NCBI RefSeq assembly: GCF_014192055.1
Contig: NZ_JACHXM010000006.1
Coordinates: 126,746 to 190,745 of the forward strand
Source of the DNA: Halomonas organivorans
GTDB lineage: Bacteria > Pseudomonadota > Gammaproteobacteria > Pseudomonadales > Halomonadaceae
Length of the DNA: 64,000 nt
Direction: 5' to 3'
Position 1 is the first letter of the stretch; the number at the start of each line of letters is the position of its first letter. The translations under genes and the position numbers were made by a program. Below are positions 36,389 to 46,608 of the stretch, piece by piece. The notes beneath the pieces are model-generated. The model had not been told where the DNA came from, did not search any database, and worked only from the letters and a program-made list of their open reading frames with translations.

Positions 36389-39300
36389 TTATCGGTTCAG
36401 CACCGGGGGATCGCCCGGCAGGCTGAAGGTGTAGATCAAGTCCACCGCCTGGGAGGCACCGGATATGGCCTCCAGGTAGAGGTTCCGCCATAGCTTGTAG
36501 CGCAGGCTCAGCTCGGCGATCGGCGAGAACACGCCGACACCATAACCGACGCTCAGCCGATCCGTCAGGTTCCCGGTGACGACCACCTGGCTGTCCTCGC
36601 CGCTACCGGCGGTGTCGAGGCTCAGGTCCTGGATGCCGAAGGCCTCGCCGATGGCGCCCACGGCGCCGCCGGCCTGCCCAAGGGTAACGCCGAGCAGCGC
36701 AGAGGTCAGGGCGCCGTCGGCGCCGCCGCCATCATCCGGGGCGCGTCCGCGCAGCACGTAGGACAGCGCCCGGGATTCGTCCATGGCCGGCTCGGAGAAG
36801 ATCTCCAGGCTGGGGCTGGCCGCCGGGCCGGTGACGCGCAGGCCGGCGACGACGCCATCCTCGGTGTTGTCCGGGTTGCGCACGGCTTCGAAATCGAGCA
36901 GCGGCTGGCCGGGCGGGCCGCTGAAGTAGAGGATCCCTTCGCGAATGATCAGGTCCTGGCCAAAGGCACGGAAGCGCCCGTCCTCCAGGTTGACGTTACC
37001 GAACAGCTGGACGGGGCCGTTGGACTGGCGAACCTCGAGGCCTCCGGCCAGCTTGGTCTTCAGGCCATAGGCCGCCAGCCGCATGTCCGGGCCAAGTGCC
37101 AGGGTCACGCGCACGTCCAACGCCATGCCGGCCTTCTGCATCGCCTCGGCGGTGGACTCACCCGCCTCGCCATCGGCGGCGCGACGGTCCGCCGCCTCGG
37201 CCTCCTCGCGGGTGATGATCACCTCATCCGGACTCGGCGACACCGCCGATGCCGGCACCTGGCCCACCTCGAGCCGTGCCCACGGCACTCCGACCTCGCC
37301 GCGGACTCGCAGCCGCTCCGGCGTTGCCCGGATAGACAGGTCCGGTGCCAGGCGCAGCCGACCGAATCCCGGCAGTGCAGCCTCGAGCGGCGCGTCACGC
37401 CCTTCCAGGTCGAGGGAGGCTCGCCAGGCGTCTGCCGATGGCCAGCGAGCATCGCCGGTGATGTTCAGTCTTCCCTGCTCGCTGGCCAGGTAACCGTCGA
37501 TGTCGGCGCGGTCGCCGCTCAGGGCGACCGTCAGGGCACCATCGGCCACCGACAGCGGCAGGCCGAGCCCCTCCGCGCGCAGGCCGCCGAGTTCGAGGCG
37601 ACCGTCCAACTGGGGCTGGTCGCGGGAACCGCCGATCGCTACGTTACCGCCGAGCGTGCCTTCCAGGGTCTCCAGGTCGGCGACCAGCGGGCGATAGGGA
37701 CTCAGCCGCACCTCGTCGACCGTCAGTCGGCCGTCCAGCTGCCCTGCCCCCATGGGATCGATGATTCCCAGGTCCAGGCGTAACGCGCCACTATCGCCGA
37801 GGGTCAGTGCCAGGCCGATATCGGCACGGGCCTGACTGGCCTCCAGGTCGAGGGCGAGCCCCGTACCGGGAACCGACCAGGGCTGCCCGTAGGCATCCTC
37901 GCCGGCGACCTCGACCTGGCTGTCGAGGTCGGCCGTGGCCTGCCAGGCGCTGCCACCGCGCGACCATTCGGCCTCCAGGTTGCCCTCGCTGTCGCCATCG
38001 ATGCGCCATCCCGGCGGCATGGCATCGTTGATCAGGTCCATGGGCAGCTCGCGGATGGCCAACACGGCGCGTCCGCTGTCCGCTGAGGCCGACAAGGCCT
38101 CGGTCAGGCACAGGCCGCCGCCCTGTTCGCGACGCAGGCAGAAGGGCTGCACCTCTACGCCGCTCGCGCCCAGGTCGGCATCGAAGGCCAGCGCCTGGTC
38201 GAGGGCCAGCCGGCCATAGGCGGTGTCGGCTTCGAGCGGGGTCAGTCGGCCGGTGTAGTGCTGACGGGCCTTGTCGAGGGCCCCCTCGAGGGCCAGGTTC
38301 AGCGACGCCAGTGGCCCGTCGGAATCGCCGTCCACGGCCAGCGTCAGACGGTGCTCGGAGAGCCGGCCGTCGAGGGCCAGGTCGATCGTATCGAAGGTCT
38401 GGCCAGCGGCCGCGACCTCTCCGGCTTCAAGGCTCAGGTCCAGAGCCGGATCCTCCAGCCCGGCGACGTTCCCCGCGAGGCGCAGCCGGGCGAGCCGGTT
38501 GTCGGCAAAGGCCAGTCGGTCGCCGTCGAGGGTCAGCGATAGCTGCGGCTGCTCGAAGCTGCCGGTGGCCTCGATATCGCCGGAGAGCGCTCCGGCGAGC
38601 CCGGGATAGAGAGTGTCCAGCCGAGGCATGTCGAGGCGGGCATCCAGGTTCAGATCGCTGGGGGCCACCGTGCCGGATGCCTGCAGGCGATTGTCGCCCT
38701 GGCGCAGGCTCAGCGTATCGACCTCCCAGTTCATGTCATGGTCACCGGAAAGCTGCCCTTCCAGCGAGAACGGTTGGTCGGCGAGTTCGCCGTCCACCGC
38801 CAGTGCCGGTACCCCGAGTCGCCAGCCGTCGGCGCTCTGGGTGAAGGCCAGTTCGAGGTTGCCGTCGAGTCGACCCGCCAGCCCCTCGACGAAGGGCTCC
38901 GGGTCGAAGCCATCGACGTTCAGCCGTGCCGAGACCGAAAGCGCCTCGGACCAGTCGACACGCCCCTGGCTAGTCAGTGTGCCCTTGGGCGGCGTCAGGC
39001 GCAGCGGCGCCCAGTCGAAGCGTTTCAGGTTGCCCTGGCCGCTCAGCTCGAGCCCGCTGCGTGGCAGCGACGGCCCCTGGGCGGTCAGCCCCAGACTGAC
39101 CCGGTAGTCGGTCAGCGACCCTTCGACGTTGAGCGCCAGATCCTCGACCTTCCATGGTTCGGCCGCTTCGGCCGGGCCCTCTTCGGCTCCAGCTGCGGCG
39201 CCGTCGGTCTCGCTGTCGGCGGTCGGCGTAGCACCGGGCAGCGGCCATTGCAGCGCATCGCTCTCCAGGCGGGCGGAAAACGGCAGCGTCGGGTCCAGGG

Positions 39301-40417
39301 CATCGAGATGCGCCTGAAGACTGGCCGCCATGGGGCCGCTGGCGATGAGCGAGACGCTGAGGTCGCGCAGGTCGCCGGTCACGGCCAGCTCGAGCCGTTG
39401 CCCGGCCAGCGCCGGCAGTCGCTCCGGCAGATAGAAGTCTGCGCCCAGGTGGGCCTCGAGGGGATAGTCACCGCTCAGCGTGACCTCGGCCTCGAGGGTG
39501 GCATCGGCCTCTCGGGACGCCACCGCCAGCGGATGCACGGTCACCTTCTGGCCGCGGGCGGTGACGCTGAGGTCGAGCCGGTCGATCACGTAGGCCTGGG
39601 GCCCTTCGAGAGCGGCATCTTCCAGGGTCAGGCTGGGAACGTTGACCGCCAGCGGCAGGGTAATGTCCGGCAGCGTCAGCGGCTCACGCTCCTCCAGCGG
39701 CTTGTCGCGAACCCCCGCCGCGGCCGGAGCAACGCTGGCAGGCAGCGGCGAGCGCACGGCCACGGCGGCGTCGATCGATGCCGCGGTGAGGACCGGCTCG
39801 GGACGCTCCGACTCGCTGAGGGCCAGCTGGTTGCCCGGCGAGATCGGCAGGGTCAGTCGCAGCCCGGCGAGGCGTGTCGGGTCAAGCGTCAGGGTATCGT
39901 CCGCGGCCTCTGCGCCGCTGGAGAAGTGCTTCCAGGCCAGGCGGGTGCCGTCGGCGAGACGCACCTCGACATCGTTCAGCACCAGCTCGCGCAGGGCCAC
40001 CGGGAACGGCAAGCGAACCGGCCCCGGAGCCGTCCCGGCGCTATCCTCGGGCGCCTCGTCGGCAGCTGTCGGCTCGCTCTCCCCGAGCCGAATCCGCGCG
40101 CCTTCCACGACCAGACGATCCAGGCACAGACGCCCATCGAGAAGGCAGTCGTCGGCCCAGGCCAGCTCAAGGTGTGCGATCGCCACGCTCGCCGGACCGG
40201 CCTCGAGGCGCAGCCCCTCGATGCGCAGGGCATCCAACGGCGCGCCCTCGACGTCCTCGACGTCGATCAGGCCGAGACGCTGGCCCTGATCGATCAGCAG
40301 GCCGGTGCCCCAGGGCGACAGGGCCAGACCCAGCAGCAGCAGAACAAGGCCCAGCAACCACAAGGGCAGCAGGACCAGCAGGCGGACGACTGCCCAGCTC
40401 AGGCGACGCACTCTCAC
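36389..40417 (-). CDS. tamB: translocation and assembly module protein TamB
   Basis: TamB is a large inner-membrane-anchored, periplasm-spanning protein that works with TamA in outer-membrane protein assembly and in lipid transport. The 1342-residue product has one N-terminal helix ([20 protein letters not shown]), a very long repetitive beta-taco region with alternating hydrophobic residues, and the conserved C-terminal TamB/DUF490 domain ending in [14 protein letters not shown] and later residues. A GTG start at 40417 with GAGGGG upstream is chosen; an upstream extension would overlap tamA. Length fits the family (E. coli 1259). Confidence 0.92.
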   Translation of the reverse strand: MRVRRLSWAVVRLLVLLPLWLLGLVLLLLGLALSPWGTGLLIDQGQRLGLIDVEDVEGAPLDALRIEGLRLEAGPASVAIAHLELAWADDCLLDGRLCLDRLVVEGARIRLGESEPTAADEAPEDSAGTAPGPVRLPFPVALRELVLNDVEVRLADGTRLAWKHFSSGAEAADDTLTLDPTRLAGLRLTLPISPGNQLALSESERPEPVLTAASIDAAVAVRSPLPASVAPAAAGVRDKPLEEREPLTLPDITLPLAVNVPSLTLEDAALEGPQAYVIDRLDLSVTARGQKVTVHPLAVASREADATLEAEVTLSGDYPLEAHLGADFYLPERLPALAGQRLELAVTGDLRDLSVSLIASGPMAASLQAHLDALDPTLPFSARLESDALQWPLPGATPTADSETDGAAAGAEEGPAEAAEPWKVEDLALNVEGSLTDYRVSLGLTAQGPSLPRSGLELSGQGNLKRFDWAPLRLTPPKGTLTSQGRVDWSEALSVSARLNVDGFDPEPFVEGLAGRLDGNLELAFTQSADGWRLGVPALAVDGELADQPFSLEGQLSGDHDMNWEVDTLSLRQGDNRLQASGTVAPSDLNLDARLDMPRLDTLYPGLAGALSGDIEATGSFEQPQLSLTLDGDRLAFADNRLARLRLAGNVAGLEDPALDLSLEAGEVAAAGQTFDTIDLALDGRLSEHRLTLAVDGDSDGPLASLNLALEGALDKARQHYTGRLTPLEADTAYGRLALDQALAFDADLGASGVEVQPFCLRREQGGGLCLTEALSASADSGRAVLAIRELPMDLINDAMPPGWRIDGDSEGNLEAEWSRGGSAWQATADLDSQVEVAGEDAYGQPWSVPGTGLALDLEASQARADIGLALTLGDSGALRLDLGIIDPMGAGQLDGRLTVDEVRLSPYRPLVADLETLEGTLGGNVAIGGSRDQPQLDGRLELGGLRAEGLGLPLSVADGALTVALSGDRADIDGYLASEQGRLNITGDARWPSADAWRASLDLEGRDAPLEAALPGFGRLRLAPDLSIRATPERLRVRGEVGVPWARLEVGQVPASAVSPSPDEVIITREEAEAADRRAADGEAGESTAEAMQKAGMALDVRVTLALGPDMRLAAYGLKTKLAGGLEVRQSNGPVQLFGNVNLEDGRFRAFGQDLIIREGILYFSGPPGQPLLDFEAVRNPDNTEDGVVAGLRVTGPAASPSLEIFSEPAMDESRALSYVLRGRAPDDGGGADGALTSALLGVTLGQAGGAVGAIGEAFGIQDLSLDTAGSGEDSQVVVTGNLTDRLSVGYGVGVFSPIAELSLRYKLWRNLYLEAISGASQAVDLIYTFSLPGDPPVLNR

Positions 40418-40490
40418 GATGATGCCCCTCGCAGGATCAACGGGCGGGCCGCGGCCCGGCTCGAACGGTGTAGGCTCACGGTGGCGATAC

Positions 40491-42353
40491 TCAGAACTCC
40501 GGTCCGATGGCGAAGTGGATGCGGTAGGCATCCTGGTTGTCGAAGGGGTGGGCGACATCGAAACGGATCGGGCCCACCGGCGAGATCCAGCGTACCCCCA
40601 GGCCGGCGCCGGTGTTCAGCTCCTGTGGCCACCAGTCGGTGAAGGCGTCGCCGACGTCGACGAAGCTGGCCAACCACCACTTGCCGGTCAGGCGGCGCTG
40701 CGCCTCGACGCTGGCCACCAGACGCTGCTCGCCGCCGATCAGCTGCCCCTCGTCGTCTTCCGGGGCCAGCGACTCGTAGGCATAGCCGCGTACGCTGTTG
40801 TCGCCGCCGGTGAAGAAGCGCAGTGACGGTGGGATATCGGCGAAATCGTCGGTGACGACGCTGCCCGCCCCGACGCGGCCAACGAAACGATAGTTGTCGC
40901 CGAGGCTGCGGATCCACTGCGAGTCGGCATTCATGCGCAGGAATTCGGCCGACGAGCCCCAGGCCTCGCTGGAATACTGCAGGGTGATCTGCTGGCGGTC
41001 TCCCCAGGTGGGGAACGTCGGATTGCGGGCGCGGGTCCGCGTCCAGCGCACCCCGGGATACAGCAGCAGCACCTCGTTGTCCTCGTCGGCCTGGGTGAAG
41101 TCCTCGTAGGTACTGCGCAGGTAGAGATACTGTTCCCATCCATTGTCGAACTTCCAGCGTCGGCCGAACTCCACGGTGGCTTCCATGGTGCGGGTATCTT
41201 CGTCGTCCTTGTTGCGCAACCCGTACTGCAGTTCATAACTGTCTCGCAGCGGATCCTCGAGTGGCATCTCGTAGACGCCGCTGAACTTCTGCTCGGGGCC
41301 GGATACGTAGAGATCGTGGTTCCAGCTGTGCCCGTAGCGATTGACCCAGGGCTGGTCCCAGGAGAAACGGGCCCGAGGGCCGACATCGGTGGCAAAGCCG
41401 AGGCCGACCTCGAACTGGTGGCGGTCGGCCGGCGTGAGTGTCACCTCGATCGGCACCTCGGGGACGGCCGGGGCCTGGATGTCCCCCGCCGAGGCCAGCG
41501 CATCGGCGCTCAGCCGGGGCGCTGGCGGCGCGCCGGGCGGCAGACCCTCCACGTCAAGGGCGTTGAGGAACCCCAGGCGCGCCGGCGGCAGGGCCAGTTC
41601 GCGCACCCCGGCATCCAGCCGTGGACGCACGCTGACCGATGCGAACCACTCGGTCTGGCCGAGACGCTGGTTGAAGGTGGCGATGTCGCTGGCCAGGTAG
41701 GGCTTCCCCTCGCTGAACGGTGCGAGGGCCTCGAGCCGTTCGGTCTCGATATGCTGGCCGCGGAAGCTCACTGGCCCGAAACGATGGCGGGGGCCGCTGT
41801 CGAGAGCCAGCGACAGGCGGGCGCTGTGCGCCCAGGGACGGATTTCCATGCGCCGTTCGGTGAAGCGCCAGTCGAAGTAGCCGCGTTCCAGGGCCAGGCC
41901 GGCAAGCTTGCTGCGCAAGGCGTCGAAAGGCGCATGCTTCAGCACGTCGCCTTCCTGCTGCGGATAGCCGGCGATGGCCGAGCGAAACGGCGGATCCTCG
42001 GCGGCCTCGCCGGCCAGCCGGAAACGGAGGCGTTCGATGCGTACCGGCTCGCCGAGCTCGACGCGCAGCGTCACCTCACTGGGGGCCTCGGGATCGTCGA
42101 AGGTCACCTCCAGCGTGGGCGCATAGTAGCCGTAGACCTTCAGGGCCTCGCGGGCGAGGCGTCGTATCTCCGCTTCGAGCCGCTGCGGCGAGTACTGGTC
42201 GGCCTCCAGTCCGTCGAGGTAAACCTCGAGATTCTCGGCGGGATCGCCCTCGACGCCCTCGATGCGCGCGTCCATGGCCAGGGCCACACCCGGGCTGGCG
42301 AGACCGATCGACAAAGAGACGACAGCGAGGCGCTTGATGAAACACTTATCCAT
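40491..42353 (-). CDS. tamA: translocation and assembly module outer membrane protein TamA
   Basis: TamA is an Omp85-family barrel. The 620-residue precursor has a signal peptide ending ALA-MD (about residue 26), POTRA-like domains to about residue 290, and a C-terminal 16-strand barrel. The barrel has the Omp85 motif in GGDNSVRGYAYE and a terminal phenylalanine (AIGPEF), the outer-membrane sorting signal. A Pro/Ala-rich insert around residues 255-295 is unusual. tamB follows 73 bp downstream. Confidence 0.92.
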   Translation of the reverse strand: MDKCFIKRLAVVSLSIGLASPGVALAMDARIEGVEGDPAENLEVYLDGLEADQYSPQRLEAEIRRLAREALKVYGYYAPTLEVTFDDPEAPSEVTLRVELGEPVRIERLRFRLAGEAAEDPPFRSAIAGYPQQEGDVLKHAPFDALRSKLAGLALERGYFDWRFTERRMEIRPWAHSARLSLALDSGPRHRFGPVSFRGQHIETERLEALAPFSEGKPYLASDIATFNQRLGQTEWFASVSVRPRLDAGVRELALPPARLGFLNALDVEGLPPGAPPAPRLSADALASAGDIQAPAVPEVPIEVTLTPADRHQFEVGLGFATDVGPRARFSWDQPWVNRYGHSWNHDLYVSGPEQKFSGVYEMPLEDPLRDSYELQYGLRNKDDEDTRTMEATVEFGRRWKFDNGWEQYLYLRSTYEDFTQADEDNEVLLLYPGVRWTRTRARNPTFPTWGDRQQITLQYSSEAWGSSAEFLRMNADSQWIRSLGDNYRFVGRVGAGSVVTDDFADIPPSLRFFTGGDNSVRGYAYESLAPEDDEGQLIGGEQRLVASVEAQRRLTGKWWLASFVDVGDAFTDWWPQELNTGAGLGVRWISPVGPIRFDVAHPFDNQDAYRIHFAIGPEF

Positions 42354-42383
42354 GATATCGAGACTTCCCTGGCTGACGTCCTG

Positions 42384-43199
42384 TCACTGCCGCAGCGCTT
42401 CGAGCCGGGCGCTCGTGGCCAGCTGCGCCTGGCGCAGTTCCCGCAGCTCGGACTGCACGTCCGTGAGGCGCTCCTCCAACGAGGCCGCCCGCTCACCGAC
42501 ATCATCGCGCGATGCCCCCAGGGCTTCAACGTCATCGTCGAGACTATCCAGGGCATTCCGGGCCTCGTCGAGCCGCTGGGTGAGCGCCTCATGGCGCTGC
42601 TCGACACGCTGCGTCAGGGCGGCGATCCGCTCGACATCGGCGTCGAGCGCGCTTTCCAGCCCTGTCAGCCGTTCACCGAGGGCGGCATGACTCTCGCGGC
42701 TCGCCTTCTCGAGCGCATCCATCGAGTCGCGCACCGCCGCCAGGGTATCGGCCCGAACCTGTCCGTCTTCGGCCAGGGTCGCCAGCCGGGCGTCGAGGTC
42801 GGACTGGGCATCGGCCAGCGGCGCCAGGTGCTGTGACTGCCAGCCGTCGAGGCGTTCCTCGAGGCGGGCATCGAGATCGTCCTCGAGGGTCGACAGTTCG
42901 CCGAGACGCCGCTGTATCTGCGACAACAGTTCACCACGGCCCTCAGAGGCATCGAAGCGGGCATGCACGTTGGAGATCTCGCCGTCGAGGCGGGCCAGGC
43001 GCTGTTCCAGGCGCTGGCGCTCCAGCCAGCCGGCCCCGGCCAGGGCGAGCAGCGCCGCCATGAGCAGCAGAATCAGCAGCCACAGCGGCCAGGTCCTGGC
43101 ACGAGACGGTGGATGCGACCGGTGATGGCCGGCCAGGCTGGCATCCGGGTCCGGAACGATCGGTCGGGGCTGCCGGCTGTCTTCCGGGCGCTCTGCCAT
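42384..43199 (-). CDS. coiled-coil inner-membrane protein of unknown function
   Basis: I do not recognise the family. The 271-residue product has a Pro-rich cytosolic N-terminus, one transmembrane helix (residues 37-58, WPLWLLILLLMAALLALAGA) and a long C-terminal coiled coil (60-270) with many Asp/Glu/Arg/Leu heptads, presumably periplasmic. The start at 43199 has AAGGAGA. It ends 30 bp before tamA in the same orientation, so it may be part of that unit. A spacer or scaffold in envelope assembly is conceivable but unproven. Confidence 0.75.
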   Translation of the reverse strand: MAERPEDSRQPRPIVPDPDASLAGHHRSHPPSRARTWPLWLLILLLMAALLALAGAGWLERQRLEQRLARLDGEISNVHARFDASEGRGELLSQIQRRLGELSTLEDDLDARLEERLDGWQSQHLAPLADAQSDLDARLATLAEDGQVRADTLAAVRDSMDALEKASRESHAALGERLTGLESALDADVERIAALTQRVEQRHEALTQRLDEARNALDSLDDDVEALGASRDDVGERAASLEERLTDVQSELRELRQAQLATSARLEALRQ

Positions 43200-43283
43200 G
43201 GAGGTCTCCTTGCTCTGTGGGTGACGGCGTCCTGCCGGCGCTGATGCCGGCTTGCGACCCAAATCCGAGTCCGGCGATCGGAA

Positions 43284-43312
43284 TTGGCGGACCCCGAACC
43301 GGGTGATATGAT
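43284..43312 (+). promoter_or_regulatory. sigma-70-like promoter, probably sodB
   Basis: TTGGCG (43284-43289), a 17-bp spacer and TATGAT (43307-43312). It would give sodB a leader of about 150 nt, long enough for small-RNA control as seen for sodB elsewhere. No Fur box was identified. Confidence 0.45.
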
Positions 43313-43468
43313 GCCGTGACCTGACTGGCACAGCATACTGATAGTGTACGGTTTTTTATCGAGGGAGCGAACGGGCACGGCCAATTCGTGCCGCCAAGGA
43401 CCTTGCATATCCCTCGCGCACTGGCACACCATGGGTCGCCGACCCGAGACTGACGAGGAGAAACGACA

Positions 43469-44047
43469 ATGGCATTCGAACTGCCTGCACTGCCGTACGA
43501 GAAGAACGCTCTGGAGCCGCACATCTCCGCCGAGACCCTGGAGTATCACTACGGCAAGCACCACCAGACCTACGTCAACAAGCTCAACGAGCTGACCGAC
43601 GGTACCGACGACGCGAACAAGTCGCTGGAAGAGATCATCAAGTCCTCCTCCGGTGGCCTGTTCAACCAGGCGGCTCAGGTCTGGAACCACACTTTCTACT
43701 GGCACTGCCTGTCGCCGAACGGCGGCGGCGAGCCGACCGGCGCCCTGGCCGACGCCATCAACGCCAAGTTCGGTTCCTTCGACAAGTTCAAGGAAACCTT
43801 CAACGCCCAGGCCGCAGGCAACTTCGGCTCCGGCTGGACCTGGCTGATCAAGACCGATGACGGCGGCGTCGACATCGTCAACACCAGCAACGCCGACACC
43901 CCGGTCGCCCACGGCCAGACCCCGCTGCTGACCATCGATGTGTGGGAGCACGCCTACTACATCGACTACCGCAACGCGCGTCCGAAGTACCTCGAGAACG
44001 TCTGGAAGGTGCTGAACTGGGACTTCGTCGCCCAGAACTTCGCCTGA
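43469..44047 (+). CDS. sodB: superoxide dismutase, Fe type
   Basis: Cytosolic SodB converts superoxide to peroxide and oxygen. The 192-residue product has the metal ligands in [20 protein letters not shown] and [11 protein letters not shown]. The motif [19 protein letters not shown] and length 192 fit the Fe-cofactored form (E. coli 193) rather than SodA. It is a single-gene unit with a strong terminator downstream. Confidence 0.96.
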   Translation: MAFELPALPYEKNALEPHISAETLEYHYGKHHQTYVNKLNELTDGTDDANKSLEEIIKSSSGGLFNQAAQVWNHTFYWHCLSPNGGGEPTGALADAINAKFGSFDKFKETFNAQAAGNFGSGWTWLIKTDDGGVDIVNTSNADTPVAHGQTPLLTIDVWEHAYYIDYRNARPKYLENVWKVLNWDFVAQNFA

Positions 44048-44070
44048 TCCCCAGCGGACTCGCGAACGAC

Positions 44071-44098
44071 AACGGCCCCGCCTTATGGCGGGGCCGTT
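44071..44098 (+). terminator. intrinsic terminator of sodB
   Basis: A perfect 12-bp inverted repeat (AACGGCCCCGCC at 44071-44082, GGCGGGGCCGTT at 44087-44098) with a TTAT loop and the tail TTTTGTTTT. It is the clearest Rho-independent terminator in the window. Confidence 0.92.
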
Positions 44099-44151
44099 TT
44101 GTTTTATTCATCGCCGATCAGCGTGAAACCACTCGGCATGGATTGGGGGTG

Positions 44152-44270
44152 CCCTTCGTGGGAGCGATCTTCAGATCGCGAAAGCGGTAGCTCGGGGCAT
44201 CATCCCATCGTAAATACGACTGCCGCCGCTTCGCGGCGGATCGCTCTGCAAGCAGAGCTCCCACGAAGGG
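44152..44270. repeat. inverted-repeat intergenic element, copy B
   Basis: A complete 119-bp copy with perfect 14-bp terminal inverted repeats, CCCTTCGTGGGAGC (44152-44165) and GCTCCCACGAAGGG (44257-44270). The core GATCTTCAGATC is at 44166-44177, and an internal GCCGCCGCTTCGCGGCGG hairpin lies near the right end. It sits between the convergent ends of sodB and the dehydrogenase-like gene. Confidence 0.85.
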
Positions 44271-44286
44271 CGGCAGCCACTTTCCG

Positions 44287-45576
44287 TCAAGGATCGGCGC
44301 GGCGCCCTATGCCCCGATAGTGCAGCCCCATGTCGGCGACGTGGTCGGGATCATAGATATTGCGACCGTCCAGCAGCAGCTTGCCCTTCAGGCGCCCGAC
44401 CAGCGTCGGCCAGTCCGGATTCCAGTAGGCCTTCCACTCGGTGACCAGCATCAGCGCATCGGCGCCGTCCAGGACGTCCTCGGGATCGTCATCGAACAGC
44501 TCGAGCAGCGGATGCTCGCCGAGACGCTCGCGCAGCGCCCCCACCGCAGCGGGATCATGCAAGCGAACACGAACGCCCTGAGCCCACAGGGCTCGCAGCA
44601 GGGTCAGTACCGGCGCATGATCGATGCGCGCGGTGCCCGGCTTGAAGGCCGCCCCCCAGATCGCCACGGTCAGGCCCTCGAGACGACCGTGGTAATGGGC
44701 CCATAGCTTGCGGAACAGCGTTTCCTTCTTGTGCTCGTTGATGTCCAGCACCTGATCGAGCAGCGCCGAATGTCGGCCACTGGCCGACTGGACATCGGCC
44801 AGCCGCATCAGGTCGCGGGAGAAGCTGGGGCCCCCGAAGCCGCAGCCGGGATAGAGGTATTCGTAGCCGATGCGGGTATCGGCGCCCATGCCCTCGCGAA
44901 CGTGCTCCACGTCCACGCCGAGCGTATCGGCCAGGCCGGCGATCTCGTTCATGTAGCTGATGCGGGTCGCCAGCATGCCATTGATGGCCAGCTTGCTCAG
45001 CTCGGCGGCGCGACGCGGCATGCGCTGGAATACCTCACGGCGCCGGTTGAAGGCCCGCAGCAGCTCGCGCACTCGTCGCTCGGCGTCGCGCTCGTCGCAG
45101 CCCAACAGCCAACGGGAGGGCCTGGTGAAGGCCTCCCAGGCCCGACCTTCCTCGAGCAGGTCGGCCAGGGCCACGGCGAATCGACCGTTTCCCAGGCAGG
45201 CCGCCAGGCGATCCGTCTCGCCGACCGGGAAGGTCGAGTTGTTGACCAGCACGGCATCCGCCGTCAGCAATGACGACAGCTCGGCCACGGTAGCCCGTCC
45301 GGCTTCCCGCTGCTCCGGCGACAGGGCCAGCCACAGCACCTCGAAGCGTTCGTCATCCGGACGCTCCTCGGGGCCCAGTATCCTCAGATGACCGTGCTCC
45401 CTGCCCTCCTCGAGCCGCGCCATCAGCTGCGGCTCGCTGGTCAGCCAGCCGCTCTTGGCCAGCGTCGGCCAGTCGGCGCTGCCATGGGGCCACCACACGA
45501 CTCGGTGGCCCACCCAGGCCAGGGCCGCCGCTGCGGTGGCTGCGGCCAGCTCACTGCCATGGACCAGTACGCGCAT
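44287..45576 (-). CDS. divergent UDP-glucose 6-dehydrogenase-like protein lacking the catalytic cysteine
   Basis: A 429-residue nucleotide-sugar dehydrogenase homologue, 3 bp behind galU, whose product would be its natural substrate. The fold is clear: SKLAINGMLATRISYMNEIA (Lys195, Asn199 kept), AIWGAAFKPGT, VTEWKAYWNPD, LLDGRNIYDP. But the catalytic GGSCFPKD reads GGPSFSRD, with Ser251 at the cysteine position; the Rossmann GxGYxG reads GSELAA (residues 7-12); and the PEFL glutamate is replaced (ADLLEEG). It cannot use the normal two-step thiohemiacetal mechanism and may bind NAD poorly. A pseudoenzyme, regulatory or repurposed role is likely. Confidence 0.85.
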   Translation of the reverse strand: MRVLVHGSELAAATAAAALAWVGHRVVWWPHGSADWPTLAKSGWLTSEPQLMARLEEGREHGHLRILGPEERPDDERFEVLWLALSPEQREAGRATVAELSSLLTADAVLVNNSTFPVGETDRLAACLGNGRFAVALADLLEEGRAWEAFTRPSRWLLGCDERDAERRVRELLRAFNRRREVFQRMPRRAAELSKLAINGMLATRISYMNEIAGLADTLGVDVEHVREGMGADTRIGYEYLYPGCGFGGPSFSRDLMRLADVQSASGRHSALLDQVLDINEHKKETLFRKLWAHYHGRLEGLTVAIWGAAFKPGTARIDHAPVLTLLRALWAQGVRVRLHDPAAVGALRERLGEHPLLELFDDDPEDVLDGADALMLVTEWKAYWNPDWPTLVGRLKGKLLLDGRNIYDPDHVADMGLHYRGIGRRADP

Positions 45577-45579
45577 CGG

Positions 45580-46470
45580 TCACTCCTCGCCGGCGTAGCG
45601 GGCAAGCAGCTCGCGGAATCCTTGCCCATAGCGGGCATGGCGGCGGCCATAGGCGAGAATCGCCTCCAGGTAGCCGAGCTGGTGGCCGCAGTCATACGTC
45701 CGCCCGCGCATCCGCCAGGCGTCGACGCCGGCCTCGCGGCGCAGGGTCTCGATGGCGTCGGTGAGCTGGATCTCGTTGCCGGCGCCGGGCGGCGTCTCGG
45801 CGAGCAGCGGGAAAATACGCCCGGGCAGCGCATAGCGACCGATCACCGCCAGGTCGGAGGGCGCGTCGTCCACCGCCGGTTTCTCGACCAGCCCGGCCAG
45901 GGGGCCGGCCTGGCCGGCGGCCGGCGGCTCACCCTCGGGGGCGACGATGCCGTACTTGTAGACCAGTTCGTGAGGCACCTCCTCGACCATCAGCTGGCTA
46001 TGGCCGGTGGTCTCGTAGGCCTCGATCATGCCGGCCAGGTCATTGCGCTCGAGGCCGGTGTCGTCGACCAGCACATCGGGAAGCAGCACGGCAAAGGGTT
46101 CGTCGTCGCCGATCACCGGCCGGGCGCAGAGCACCGCATGGCCGAGGCCCAGGGGTTCAGACTGGCGCACGCTGATGATATTGACGTCCTCGGGGACGAT
46201 CGAACGCAGCTCCTCGAGCAGCTCATGCTTGCCCTTTGCCTCGAGGCTGGCCTCGAGCTCGAAGTGCTTGTCGAAGTGGTTCTCGATCGCGCTCTTGCTG
46301 CCGTGGGTCACCAGCACGATATCGCGGATACCGGCGGCAACGGCTTCCTGCACCACATACTGGATCACCGGCCGATCGACGATGGTGATCATTTCCTTGG
46401 GAATCGCCTTGGAGGCAGGCAGGCAGCGAGTGCCGAAACCGGCGACGGGAAGAACGGCCTTGCGAATCAT
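45580..46470 (-). CDS. galU: UTP-glucose-1-phosphate uridylyltransferase GalU
   Basis: GalU makes UDP-glucose from UTP and glucose-1-phosphate. The 296-residue product has the nucleotide-binding VLPVAGFGTRCLPASKAIPK and the segment KPAVDDAPSDLAVIGRYAL. A downstream GNEIQLTDAI and GRTYDCGHQLGYLEAI complete the family pattern. The start at 46470 is followed 3 bp after its stop by the dehydrogenase-like gene, one operon. It is divergent from ubiG. Confidence 0.94.
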   Translation of the reverse strand: MIRKAVLPVAGFGTRCLPASKAIPKEMITIVDRPVIQYVVQEAVAAGIRDIVLVTHGSKSAIENHFDKHFELEASLEAKGKHELLEELRSIVPEDVNIISVRQSEPLGLGHAVLCARPVIGDDEPFAVLLPDVLVDDTGLERNDLAGMIEAYETTGHSQLMVEEVPHELVYKYGIVAPEGEPPAAGQAGPLAGLVEKPAVDDAPSDLAVIGRYALPGRIFPLLAETPPGAGNEIQLTDAIETLRREAGVDAWRMRGRTYDCGHQLGYLEAILAYGRRHARYGQGFRELLARYAGEE

Positions 46471-46608
46471 GATGCGGTTCCTGTCTGTCGTATTGATTCC
46501 CGGGGAGCGGGCATGGGCCGGCGCCCCGGGAACGAGTAGAATGGCATGATACCGAACCAGACCCAAGCTGCCACAGTGGCAGGGCGGCGACACCTAGGGA
46601 GAGGACAG

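Noticed and set aside
38738-40642. A 634-codon plus-strand frame opposite tamB/tamA
   Set aside because: Shadow of tamB: Gln/Arg/Gly-rich, no motif, no ribosome site.
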